From NCBI RefSeq assembly GCF_018139145.2, contig NC_059471.1:45438226-45502225 (forward strand): a DNA stretch of 64,000 nt, read 5' to 3'. Of this stretch, positions 47,580 through 59,000 are shown piece by piece; within the stretch, counting starts at the first letter, position 1, and each line of letters opens with the position of its first letter. Source of the stretch: Gymnogyps californianus (lineage: Eukaryota > Chordata > Aves > Accipitriformes > Cathartidae). A program made the position numbers and the translations under genes. The notes beneath the pieces are model-generated. The model was not told where the DNA came from and ran no database searches. It worked only from the letters and a program-made list of their open reading frames with translations.

Positions 47580-50500
47580 AAATGAGCTGTTTAACAAGTG
47601 GGATGGAACAATCATGACATTTTAGCTTCTTTTGACATTTGCAGTTAGCCAGTACATGGGTCTTTCAAAACATTTCAACACCAAGGAGTAATTTGGTGAT
47701 GTAGTGAGATATTTCTTTGATACAGTCCTGTTTATTTACAAAGAATGCACACAAAATTCTATTTTTTTAGACACCATTACAGTTAAACAATAAAAGGCTA
47801 TTTCTTTGCCCAAAGTTTCAAGTTTCATTCTACACAGAATTCTCCCACCTCTTCAATTCTTACCTCTGCTTGATGTCTTTTGGCTGCTACTTTTTTTCTG
47901 GTTTTGAAGGTTATTTGGATGTTCCTGAAACACACTTACATCAAATGATACCCAGTGAATTTCTAGTACCTATTTCCCCTTTAATCTTCCCCTTGGTCTG
48001 TGTTTTGGGTAAGGCATCCTGTTGTTTCAGGTAAAAGGAAATATACCTTTTATGCCTCATCTTAAACCTATTGTGAATGATAGGCTTGCCCCAGCATCCA
48101 CAAAGTTTCATCTAACTTCTATCACATTTTATAATCTCAATCATCTTGTTTAAAATGAAGTAGTTCCAATCTGCCTGACATTTTAACCTGAGGCAACAAT
48201 CAGAATATAATCTTCATGTTCTGAGTGCCAGCTTTGTTGTGCTTTTATATAATTCAAAAACTATCTGTAGTAGATGTGATATCTAGTATGGTATGAAATG
48301 GCATAGGTCGCGCTGCATCTAATTTTAGTAGCTAATTTTCATCCAACTTCAGAGTGACTTAGTGAATAAGATGTCCTTAAGTGAGTGCCTACAGCCCCTG
48401 TGTAGAAACAACGAAGATGATAGACTGGTGCTTTTGAAGGCCTTGAGACTAATGCCTAAAATTAGGCATAACGTGAAATTAAATAATTTAGATTGTATCC
48501 TATGGCTATGTGTGCCCTCCCAATGGCCTGGAATGGGTCAAGAATCAAACTGTCCTGATCAGCATGTTTAAGGGTCATCCTGACAGGGTCAGTTAATTTG
48601 CTACGGAAAGGCACTGACAGTTTTAGCCAAGTCAATGTATGAGACTTATGATGAAAAACCACAATACCAAAAATATTTTAGTATCTTCCACCACACTCCC
48701 TCTTAAACCCTCTAAAAATAATCCTTAATTGCTCCAGCTGCAAATGGCATCAGCATCGTGATTCTGATCACATCATTCAAATGTAGTTCATATGTTTATA
48801 CAAAACTTTCTTGGCTTTTATAAGCTGACTTTTGTAACTCCATAATGTTTGAGTAGAAAAATACCATAGAAACTGTATAAAGTTTACATAGGACAAAAAT
48901 TATGTACACGCAAATCCTTACAGCAATCTTTCATCCATGACTCCTAATATGACAAACTTCTCTGCTTAGGTTCTCTAATGGTTCTTAATGTCAAGGACAT
49001 TAGGCATTTACACTGTAAATCAAGACCCATGACTGAGAGGTATCCACTGTAAAGTAATTTGTAGGAGCAACAGCAGTGTAATAACTAGTATCAACCAGTG
49101 TTCATGAACTGTTATTCCTGGCTAGCACCATTACAACCACCTGGCTGATATTCATTGTTCTCCACCTCATTCTTGCCCTTTTATTGTCCTCCATCTTTTA
49201 AACCCTAGCCAACAACTCCACTAATACAGCAACAAATTTACTGGCAAGCTCTGCAACAGCTGAGCCCATCCTAGTTGCTCTGTGCCAGTCAGCCAGCTGG
49301 TAAGCTGGGAATGATCTGAGAACTGGCTGTAATGCTGTTTCACAGACCAAAAAGAGACTCTGCAGTATTTGCCTTAGAGAGGTTTTTTTCCCTTTGCTAT
49401 GGCGTTGTTTGCTGATCATGGTTGTTGGCACAGAAAAATTAATATGGAGGACAGGAAAGAGAAACACAAGGGAACCAGTTAGGGAACTGCACTTGGAGAC
49501 TAAGGAAGTATTTCCTAAAAGTGAATGAAGAATTCTGCAAAATACAAAATTCAGAATAAATATGGACAGTTAAAATATCACACTCATTTCCATAGTTGAT
49601 GTAATACCGATGACATTATTCAATTTAAATTAACTGCATGGGCAAATAAATTGCTAACTCAAGTCTTGGTGCTATTGAGTATTCTTAGTTTTACTATACA
49701 TACATTCTTTCCTTTTGCTGTTTCCCACTGCTTGTCTTAAAACCTCTTGTTTTCTTACTATTGTGCTAAATTTCTATTCTGCTACATTTATTCTAGTACA
49801 GGTTTAGGAAAAGATGAAGTTATGGGGCAACCTCATTCAACTGAGGTGTCCTTTTCCAGTCCTGGAAGTATTTGTACCTCCTCAGATCTGTTGGCATAGA
49901 GCTCTAGTGACATAAAAATTATGTTCTTAGAGTTTTAGTTACCTCAGTGCTCCAATTTATATTGTTCCAATACACTGAGTGATGCCCACATTAATAAATT
50001 ATGAAGTCATTTGAACCTGGTCTCCCCCAGCAAGGTGATTGCCCAACCATTCAGTTAAGGTCATCAGTCTCTCTTCCACTTTAATGAATGTTTAATTTTA
50101 TTCTATATAGAGTGGAACAGCTCTAACAGTGTTGCATTCCTTGATGATTATTTAGGAGAAATTTGAAGACAAGCTTTTAAGTACAATGAGTTTTTAATGA
50201 TAAAGCAGGTAGGTTAATGTAATACTGAAGGAAAGCCTTTCTAAGGGATGAGGAAAGAGAAACTTACGCCTGACTCAAACTGCTTACACTAATTATTAAC
50301 TGCATAGCTCCATATCACATACTCCAGCAAGTTCTTGATTTCATCACCAACCTCTTTAAGGAATTTTTATCTTTACAAACAGAACATACTGAGAAAATGA
50401 GGTAGAGGTTGAGAATGAGGTAGGGTATGCCCCCTTGATAAGAGAGGGAACAGAGGTCTAAATTTAAAAAAAAAACACAAAACAATCAAGCAAAACTTCT

Positions 50501-51489
50501 GTGGTTTAAATTCACCAAAATCACCATTGTGAATATGCAGTTCCCAAGGACTCTGATGGTTCTAGGTAACATGTCTCCCCACTTCTCAAAGTTTTGTTAT
50601 ATTTTGATGGGGAACCTGAAAGTTTTTAAAATCTTGATGAACTTCACGGAGGATAGGTACTTCCCACCCAGCTGATGTTTCTACAGGCACTTTGCCAAAT
50701 ATGTTCAAATTCGACACGGAAAATGTTCCAGTGTGTCCTGTACAAAACGTGTTGTAAGTCATGGAGCAATGCAATTGCTACTGAAACCATGGTGGCAGCC
50801 TGTCCCCCTTGCAAGTCATCAAGTCTCCATGGGAACTTTGAGTGTACTCCTCAGGCATAGGCATGGCTCTGTGTCTCAGGACTACTGGTGTGTAACTTGC
50901 TTGCTCAGGGCATAATTGCCTTTAGAAGCTACTTACAAATTCTGTACAGTAATGAATTTTCTCCAATAAATTAGTGAAGTCATTTGTATCTACCATGGTC
51001 CCAGTATGATAATCACTGAATTGACTTTCACCTTGGTAGTATGCTCGGTGTTTAAACAGCAGCTAAATTTTCTAAGCTCCAGAGAAGAAAAAAACCACAC
51101 TTTTCACCATTAGCCTGCTACTGTAATCACTATAAAAACATGAGATTCTATCTGAAAGAAACAAAGTCTGTTTTCACTTCCTCTGTAACCAATATATGAA
51201 AATGAGGAAACTATAGCATTTTTAACAGCAGGGATTGTATAAAATATTGCATCTGCAGCTCAAGTGCCATGGCTTTGTCCTGGGATTTCTGCCAAACCAG
51301 GAGGCTGTTCAGTTGTAATTAACATTTCTCATCCCAATATCGCTGTTGATGAGTCCCCACACAGTTTCAAGTACAGCTGCCTGCTACAGTAGTTCATTAT
51401 GAACACAGGACCTCTGCTGACTCTCTTCCCTTCTGCTCTACTTATCATGGGCACTTTTCACTTCTTCAAAAGAATCACACAGTTCCCTT

Positions 51490-51800
51490 CTTGCCAGACT
51501 TCGTGAGGTAGCTCCGTCATCTCTTATTTGAAGATCTGCATATTGGTTTTGGCTTGATCCATTTGAGCTTTGTTGCCTTTAGGAAGTCTTTCATCTTTTG
51601 TTTGGATCTGCTGGACTTCATTTCTTACTGGACTGATTCCACCTTGAGCTAGACATCCTTCAGCCCTTGTTAAATTTTTTGTCCATTCAGTTTTGTGCTC
51701 AGATTAGCCAGATCAGATCCTGACGCATTTCAGCCTGGCTTTTCTGAAATTCCTTGGCATCGCTTCTCTGCAGTCTCTTGGAAGCTTTGCTAAAACTAAA
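51490..51800 (-). pseudogene. Possible degenerate coiled-coil coding remnant
   Basis: Read on the minus strand, this region has coding-like but disrupted text. One frame gives KEFQKSQAEMRQDL before a stop. After frame changes, an open piece of about 46 codons (roughly 51665-51527) includes VRNEVQQIQTKDERLPKGNK followed by AQMDQAKTNMQIFK. The Gln/Lys/Glu-rich, heptad-like composition suggests a coiled-coil protein, but I cannot name the parent. It could be a processed pseudogene, a LINE ORF1 relic or chance. No poly-A tail or target duplication was seen. Confidence 0.22.
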
Positions 51801-52059
51801 TGGAAGGCTAAGCAATTACAAGTGATGTAGTGATGTGAGCAACTGTTCTTGAGGATACATTATACAAATGGTCAGCGTGAAACAGAGTGCTAACCAGCCA
51901 GTATGAGAAAATTGCTTAGGAAAATGGAGACTTCAGTTATTTTCCACTACAATTGTTAATAGAGAAATCAAAAGAATACACTGGAAAAGGACCTGTTTTT
52001 AAATAAAATGAGTAGTTTTTACTACATTTTATCTATACTATATTATTCAACTTCTTGCT

Positions 52060-52560
52060 TCTGCTGGAGGAGTTATTACTTACTTACTGATGGATCTAGC
52101 CAGGGACCAGAGTCTTTGCTTCGGCAACATCCCTGTTTTAAACAGCTTATCATCTAAGCATAGATGAGAGAAAACAACATACAAAGCAAGTTTAAGGAAC
52201 CAAAGAGACAAATCTGGGCAGTTTTACCAATCACCTTCCTAACATGACAGCAGTCTAAGCATGGGGGGGTTTCTTAGGGTATTTTAGAAAAAGAGAACAA
52301 CCAAATGATGAAGCCTAGCAAACTTGGCTGATTGGCAGGGGTAGATGATCTCACAGTAGTGAAGGAGACAGAAGCAGTAAGGTGGGTGGAGCTAGATCAT
52401 GTGTGGTCTTTAAAGCAGAAACAAATTATTTTATTTTTGCCTCAGTATAGACCAGGAAGCCATGAAGGCAGGAAAATGAAGGGGTGACCTTACTAGTAAC
52501 ACGGAAAAAGGATCTTTGCATCACTTTTCTGAATGGAATAGGAAATGATCTGTTATGGCC
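52060..52560 (+). repeat. Possible ancient amniote interspersed repeat
   Basis: Several landmarks recall an old repeat found in amniotes: gccagggaccagagtctttgc, then cttatcatctaagcatagatg, tggtctttaaagcag, gaccaggaagccatgaaggc, gaaggggtgac, and ggatctttgcatcacttttc with gaatgga. Their order is consistent with one degraded copy of about 500 bp. I cannot assign a family name with confidence. Confidence 0.35.
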
Positions 52561-54846
52561 AAAGAAGAATCCTTACATTTCTGGCTGGCAGCAACATTCT
52601 CCTTCATTATTAGGAAATGTTACAACCAACAATTAAAAAAAAATACAGAATTTTCAACAGATTAATAGCAATCCAAGTTGCAAAATGACACTTTGACAAA
52701 CATTGTTCCAATGAACAATCCTGAGAAACAGATAGGTGATCATTTCTTAAAAGTATTGGAGGGGACAGGGAAGGAACTCTGACATTAAGGAAAAGGACAA
52801 AAATTAATGAGGAAACTTCCTGAATACAGATGACAGAAATCCAGATTCTATTCTCAGCTGACTTAAACAGACTTGCTCTAATTTAGCATGGATATAATTA
52901 AGAATAACATGCAGTCGAGTAAAGCAACATGGGTTTTAAACAGGCCTAAAGCTTTAAGTGTGGATATATGAATTATTGTCTTAAGCTGTAATGGATTCTA
53001 CTGCGGGATCAATAATGTTTGAGAAGAACAACCTTAAAGTGCAATAATATGTATTAAATATTTATTTCTGCTCAAGTAATAATATCTCCCTAAGAAAATC
53101 TCCAAACATGAAGGAAGAAAAAGGGGTATGACAAAGACCTGGTACCAAAGAGAACTAGATAACTGATTTTATTATAATAGCTATTAATTTCTCATGGTTT
53201 GGAATTGTTAGTGAAGGGAGGCTCATCAACCCTAAAGGGTCCACTTGGACCCTTTCAATGTCCAAATGATGAGACCAGCCCAGAGAAGCATTGCTTAATA
53301 AGGACCTCACAAAAGCAATTAAATACAATTATTTAAAAACAACTCAGCATCCCCAAATTCTGAATATTTTTTGAAAACAGAATTTCCAAGACTTTCTGAT
53401 TCAATGATAAATGAAAAAAAAAAAAAAAAGAATTATTGCCAGAGAGAAAAATTGTTATGAGGATTTCCTGATCAAAGATGTGAGCCTTAATGCAATTGTC
53501 AGTCACAAAATTCTGACTGAAGTAAGCATTTTCCTCTCAAGAAAATGATTTCTTACAAACTAAGCAAGAATGTGCATCCAATGTACATCGAAAGAACAAC
53601 CACTAGAATAACTTTTAAAATAAGTATTTTGGATGATTCCATGGTGCTGGAGGAGATGGACAGAGGAAAAAAGTCTTCTGAAAATCTCAGAACAATATCT
53701 GGTAGGCAGGGTTTATACGGGACCCAACAAATCCTTCTCCAGGAAATGACATGCCTTCAATGACGTTAGTGGAAATTAAAGATTTACTAAGACTCCTTAG
53801 ATCTCAATTCTGCAATATAGTCCATGTGCAGAGCCCTAACATCATCAGAGAATGATTTGGAGAGCCACGCCCACAACTCCACAGGTCTCCTGGAAAATTT
53901 TTCTACTCACACAAAAATGTTTTCAAGAATGAGTGATGCCACTCAACAGTCAAGAGAAAAAGCAGATTTTTTTTTCCTGCAATCATTTTGCTTGAAAAGA
54001 TTCAGTCCTGCTGAAAGCAATGAATATGAATCAGACATATTTATGAGGTAAGGACCCTACAGTGTCTGGAGTCATTAAGATCTTTCATTTTTCTTGTTCA
54101 AATCAAAGTACCTGTCATTCTCCCTTGAAGCTCCTGCTGCTTCGTGGAGCACCCACTAGTCTCAGAGAAAAGGTTCTTTTCATAAAGAGCAATAAAAACT
54201 TGTCATTTTATATTTGGGGTGACTGTTTTTGACAGGATAAAATCTTGTTTAGAGCTCTGATTTCTTTCAGGCATCTACAATTTTTTGTTGACAAAAAAGA
54301 GAAGCATTAAGTCTTACTTTAAAGAGCATGTTTGCATGAAACATCTTAAACTTGGTTAAAGCCTGAACTAACTCCCAGCATCTGACTGAGAAGAGACTCT
54401 GTAATAGTCTGAGGGAGTTTCCTCTGAGGTCAGAAAATATTTTTAAAATCAACACATTCTTTCACAGATTCTCACATGGAAAAAATCTTACCAAAGTCTA
54501 TTTACAGTTCTTTAAAACAGTGTAATATATTAACGTTAACCATTAAAACTTTTTTTAAGGTAAGGGAGAGGGGTCTGAAAAGTAGGCTTGTTTTGGTATG
54601 TGCTTCAACCTTTGCTATGGACATACATGAAAATGGCATGATGTGCTGTGTTGCTTGAGTCTGCGAATATATGCTTTCTCCTAAGATGAAAACATGCAGA
54701 AGCCCTGAGATTGAGGAGAAAAGATTCACAGGCCTATAATAGAGACTCCGCTCTATGAGAAGTTGAGAGATACATTTGGCTTCAGTGAATTTGAAGATAA
54801 GTATTTTGTGCCAATATCCTTTCAAGTAAGATGAAGCATCTCTTTT
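52561..54846. other. Unique A+T-rich DNA
   Basis: No gene was recognised. Contains A16 (53414-53429) and a small perfect inverted repeat, agggtcca/tggaccct with a 2-base loop (about 53236-53253). Confidence 0.5.
53414..53429. repeat. Poly-A tract (A16)
   Basis: Sixteen uninterrupted A in A+T-rich unique DNA. No attached retroposon was recognised. Confidence 0.95.
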
Positions 54847-54851
54847 CTTTG
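54847..54851. repeat. Target-site duplication CTTTG, left of solo LTR
   Basis: CTTTG precedes the element's terminal TGTGATGGG and is repeated exactly at 56001-56005. Confidence 0.85.
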
Positions 54852-55039
54852 TGTGATGGGTTGACCCTGGCTGGATGCCAGGTGCCCACCAAAGCCGCTC
54901 TATCACTCTCCCTCCTCAGCTGGACAGGGGAAAGAAAATACAATGAAAGGCTCGTGGGTCGAGATAAGGACAGGGAGAGATCACTCAGCAATTACCGTCA
55001 TGGGCAAAACAGGCTCAACTTGGGGAAAAATTAATTTAA

Positions 55040-55045
55040 TTTATT
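55040..55045 (-). terminator. LTR polyadenylation signal AATAAA
   Basis: On the minus strand the context is gtaataaattaaatta, about 190 bp before the 3' terminus. It supports minus-strand orientation of the LTR. Confidence 0.55.
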
Positions 55046-55267
55046 ACTAGTCAAATCGGAGTAGGATAATGAGAAATAAAACCAAATCTTAAAAACACCT
55101 TCCCCCCACCCCTCCCTTCTTCCCGGGCTTAACTTTACTCCCAAACTTTCTACCTCTCCTCCCCCCAGCAGCAGGGGGATGGGGAATGGGGGTTGCGGTC
55201 AGTTCATCACAGGGTGTTTCTGCCGCTCCTTCCTCCTCTGGGGGAGGACTCCTCACACTCTTCCCCT

Positions 55268-55690
55268 GCTCCAGCATGGGGTCCCTCCCATGGGAGACAG
55301 TCCTCCACGAACTTCTCCAATGTGAGTCCTTCCCACGGGCTACAGTTCTTCACGAACTGTTCCAGCGTGGGTCCCATCCACAGGGTGCAGTCCTTCAGGA
55401 ACAGACTGCTCCAGCGTGGGTCCCCCATGGGGTCACAAGTCCTGCCAGCAAACCTGCTCCAGCGTGGGCTCCTCTCTCCACGGGTCCACAGGTCCTGCCA
55501 GGAGCCTGCTCCAGAATGGGCTTCTCATGGGGTCACAGCGTCCTTCAGGCATCCACCTGCTCTGGCATGGGGTCCTCCACGGACTGCAGGTGGATATCTG
55601 CTCCACCATGGACCTCCATGGGCTGCAGGGGGACAGCCTGCCTCACCGTGGTCTTCACCATGGGCTGCAGGGGAATCTCTGCTCCGGCGC
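55268..55690. repeat. Imperfect tandem array inside the LTR (about 40-53-bp units)
   Basis: About ten units begin with variants of ctccagcgtgggtcc at roughly 55269, 55315, 55362, 55409, 55458, 55511, 55560, 55602, 55643 and 55682. Each continues with a cacgggg-type and a gcagtcctt-type segment. Being in the U3-like portion, the array may act as repeated enhancer motifs or simply have expanded by slippage. It creates long antisense frames (for example 248 codons, 55186-55932) that are artefacts of the repeat. Confidence 0.8.
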
Positions 55691-56000
55691 CTGGAGCACC
55701 TCCTCCCCCTCCTTCTTCCCTGACCTTGGTGTCTGCAGAGTTGTTCCTCTCACGTCTTCTCACTCCTCTCTCTGGCTGCAACTGCTACTCCCCTGTAACT
55801 TCTTTTCCCTTTCTTAGATATGTTATCCCAGAGGCGCTACCACTGTTGCTGACTGGCTCGGCCTTGGCCAGCGGTGGGTCTGTCTTGGAGCCGGCTGGCA
55901 TTGGCTCTGTCGGACACAGGGGAAGCTTCTAGCAGCTTCTCACAGAAGCCACCCCTGTAGCCCCCCCACTACCAAAACCTTGCTATGTAAACCCAATACA

Positions 56001-56005
56001 CTTTG
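56001..56005. repeat. Target-site duplication CTTTG, right of solo LTR
   Basis: An exact match to 54847-54851, which defines the LTR border. Confidence 0.85.
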
Positions 56006-59000
56006 TCAGGAGGCCACTGTGGAAACCAGGTGGATAACAAAGCTCCAGATAATTTTTTGTCCACCAGAGAGAAGCCTGATGGACCAAAAAACCAGACTTA
56101 ATAGGCCAAAGTCTGCTGCTGCATCATGGAATAGCTTAGCGCACAAGACTTCACAAGCAGCAAGTGTGCACAGCACTAAGAAAGTTGTAATGACTATTAT
56201 CTAGTAAACATTTGACTTTTTTGCCGTTAAAGTTACCTTGCTACAAACCTTAGTGGGAACGTTGTTATGTCTCTTAAAATATACTGATAAAGCAGTTAAA
56301 GCAGTACAGTGCCCCTAATACAGACACAGTTAGATCAGTATATCTTTTCCCCTTGATATACAAGACTATCTCTGCTGATACAGAGCAGTTTTATAGTACT
56401 ATTACTGCACCCAAATGGGCATGTCTATATAACAGAAGTAAGAACTTTGCAGGGAAGAAGACCAAAATCCATATTAAACTGGCTCTCTTTATGCCTGCTA
56501 AATAAAAAAGGACTTTGGAGTAAGCACTGTGCTTGTTGACTATCCACAGGGCTGAAGTGTTAGCATGCTTCTTGGCATGGTTTTGGTACAAACCGAATAA
56601 GCTCTTCTCCAAGCAATACCTGTGAGGAGTGCAACATGCCAGGGCCATTCTCTGTGTCAGGATAGGACTGAACCAGGTTTAGTTCCATCCTTCTCAGATA
56701 GTTTTCCCAAGCTATTCCAGAAGATGTACATCCTCAAAGCTCCCTTGGTACCTTCACATCACAGACCAGGATATGCAACACATGTCCTCAATTTCATGAT
56801 ACTTAAACATTGTTCTAATAAGCCACAACATAGCCCTTATATTACTGTTGCCTCTTATATTATTTGAACTGAAAAATATACATAAAAACAAATAATTATG
56901 TGCTGGGTCCAGATGTACACCACATGGGGCCTAGGGGAGACCTATGGCCAAGCGCTGTATAGATTGGACAGCAGCCAGGCAGTGGTCCTTGTCCTCAGGA
57001 CACAAAAATGTTCCCTCGCCCTGTTTTAGTTGACAGCATAGACATAGCCTTACACTCACAGACAAGTATTCCAAGTGCCAGAGGGTGATTTAAACCCTCA
57101 GCTATCCAGGATCTCCACAACAGGAGGAGACAGCCTGAATGCACCTCCTCACACCCACCAAAATTGTCACGAAATTATTCTACAGAGGGAGCTGCGAAAC
57201 TGAAGTAGCTTTCCCCGTCTCTTACCAAGATGAAACAAATGTTTTGGAGTCATGCTTTACATTCATTTAAGATACACTAAACAAATCAGTATGTTTATTC
57301 TCCAGAGTTTATTTTGTGTCTGTCAAATATAATGCATTTTTAATGTGCAATTAAATGTTTTGATAAAAAATACATGTGTAGTGTCACATCATTCAAAACT
57401 TTTTCACTGCGCAGTAAATTCCAACTTTATTTGAAATAGAAGTTGTGCTAATCACAATGAAATCCTTAATGAAACTAAATAATTAAAATTGCTGAGCTTC
57501 ATCTCTGTCCAATGAAAACCTATCCATGTGCAAAATGAACAGTTACGTGGCTATTTTCCTTCTAAATTTTGCATTAAAAATCAAGAAGAGGGGAAAGGAT
57601 ATCACTGTAATGGATGTTGTATCGTGCATGGAAAGCAACATGTTCCATAAGAAGTTGGGAGCTCAGTTTGGTCTGAGGCATGAGCAGACCAACTGGCTGA
57701 GCCCTTCCTGTGGTGTGATCCCTGTTTAGGATCAAGAAAAATTGTGACCTTCTTACGGAAGAGAGCAAGTAATACTCCCCAGTCGCCAAGGGAAGATGAT
57801 GGAGGAGACGGGACTTTATGCCCATTTAATCCACCTCGGGAGCAGCCTATGTTGGGAAGGGGGTCTTTGCACACCATTTTGGTGGTGTGTGCCCTCAAGG
57901 TGTTGTTGAATCGGATAAGCAAAACTTTGAATAACATGTTGGCAACACAAGAGTCGTCTTCTTTATTAATCACAAATATCCTGCACTTCCATAACATCTG
58001 TTGCAGGCACCCATTGCAGTGTACAGTCTCCTCATTATGCCCCATTAATCCTCTTTTTGCAAGGAATAAAATGAGGCACAGAGAGGGTTTAGCTTTAAAT
58101 CATGCACCCAGTCCGTATCAGAAACACAAATAGGATCCAAAACTCATGACTACTGGTTTATATACTAAGGAAAAAAAAAAAGTTAACTAAAGTGGAAGAG
58201 ATTTAGTTTCTTTTCAAATTATTAGCAGTCTCAAATTGATTGTTTGTAGATAACTGACTTTTTGCATGAGGAATATTAGGAATGATACAGGCAAAACACA
58301 GTCTCTTGGATTTGAGACACAGCAGACCAGTGTTCAGCGCTGTTAAACATTGTTTAATGGGAGGGAGTCTTGCTCCTCTTCCTCAGATTCTCTGATTACA
58401 GGTTACTTCTAATTATTTCAGAAATTACATTCTTGAGAATATTCAATTATTCATGAGAAATAGATTCAAAATATGAATATATGTCCCTCCCTGAAATCGT
58501 AAGTGAGGTTCATTTATATCTGGATAGAGAAAGAGCAGTTCTGCTGGGTTAGGAAGAAAAGGAAATTAGTCATACTTAATCTTAGAAAGAAGGATAGAGT
58601 TTCCTTTGGTTTCTTGCCGTGGCAATGATAACAGTTCTAGAAATGCTACAAAGCCACAAGCTGCCTCTAGGAGAAAGGAAGAAAAAAGATTCTGCATAAG
58701 ATTTTGAAACAGAATACAAGCTTGTTTTTACTGTTCCACTATCTTGTTCAATCGCTGTAAACAATTTTCCAAGACTGAATTCAAATATTACAAGTTCAGA
58801 GACAGATAACATACAAGATGGGATTAATGAGATTCACCTAATTGGGGGAGATAACATACTGAATAGCTAGGTATTTTATGGTAGTGCTGATAAACAAGAT
58901 CAATAGTACAGCCAGAAAAGTGGAAAACTGGTATCATCATCGTTTATCTGCCATGTAATGTAAGTACCTGTCAACATGTTATATCTTCAGAAGGACAATA

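Larger units (their letters stand above)
43270..51489. other. Long unique A+T-rich stretch
   Basis: No gene was recognised. Contains a short tandem duplication (tatagcattt twice, 44541-44560), a possible MIR/L2 relic (44990-45110), T12 (47393-47404) and (GTTTTT)n (47531-47579). The frames at 46779-47141 and 46805-47119 overlap each other and match nothing I know. Confidence 0.5.
54852..56000 (-). mobile_element. Solo LTR of an endogenous retrovirus (1149 bp)
   Basis: On the minus strand the element starts TGTATTGGGTTTAC (at 56000) and ends CAACCCATCACA (at 54852). It has TG...CA termini and perfect 5-bp flanking duplications (CTTTG). Orientation comes from an AATAAA at 55040-55045 on the minus strand, and from the last roughly 115 bp, which align with the 3' end of the plus-strand LTR at 29707-30291. 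A tandem array (55268-55690) lies in the U3-like part. No proviral internal sequence is present, so this too is a solo LTR. The full-length look and intact duplications indicate a comparatively young insertion. I recall this LTR type from many bird genomes. Confidence 0.88.

Noticed and set aside
55186..55932. A 248-codon plus-strand frame, the longest in the window
   Set aside because: It lies wholly within the minus-strand LTR and is produced by the tandem array. It runs antisense to the element and resembles no protein family.
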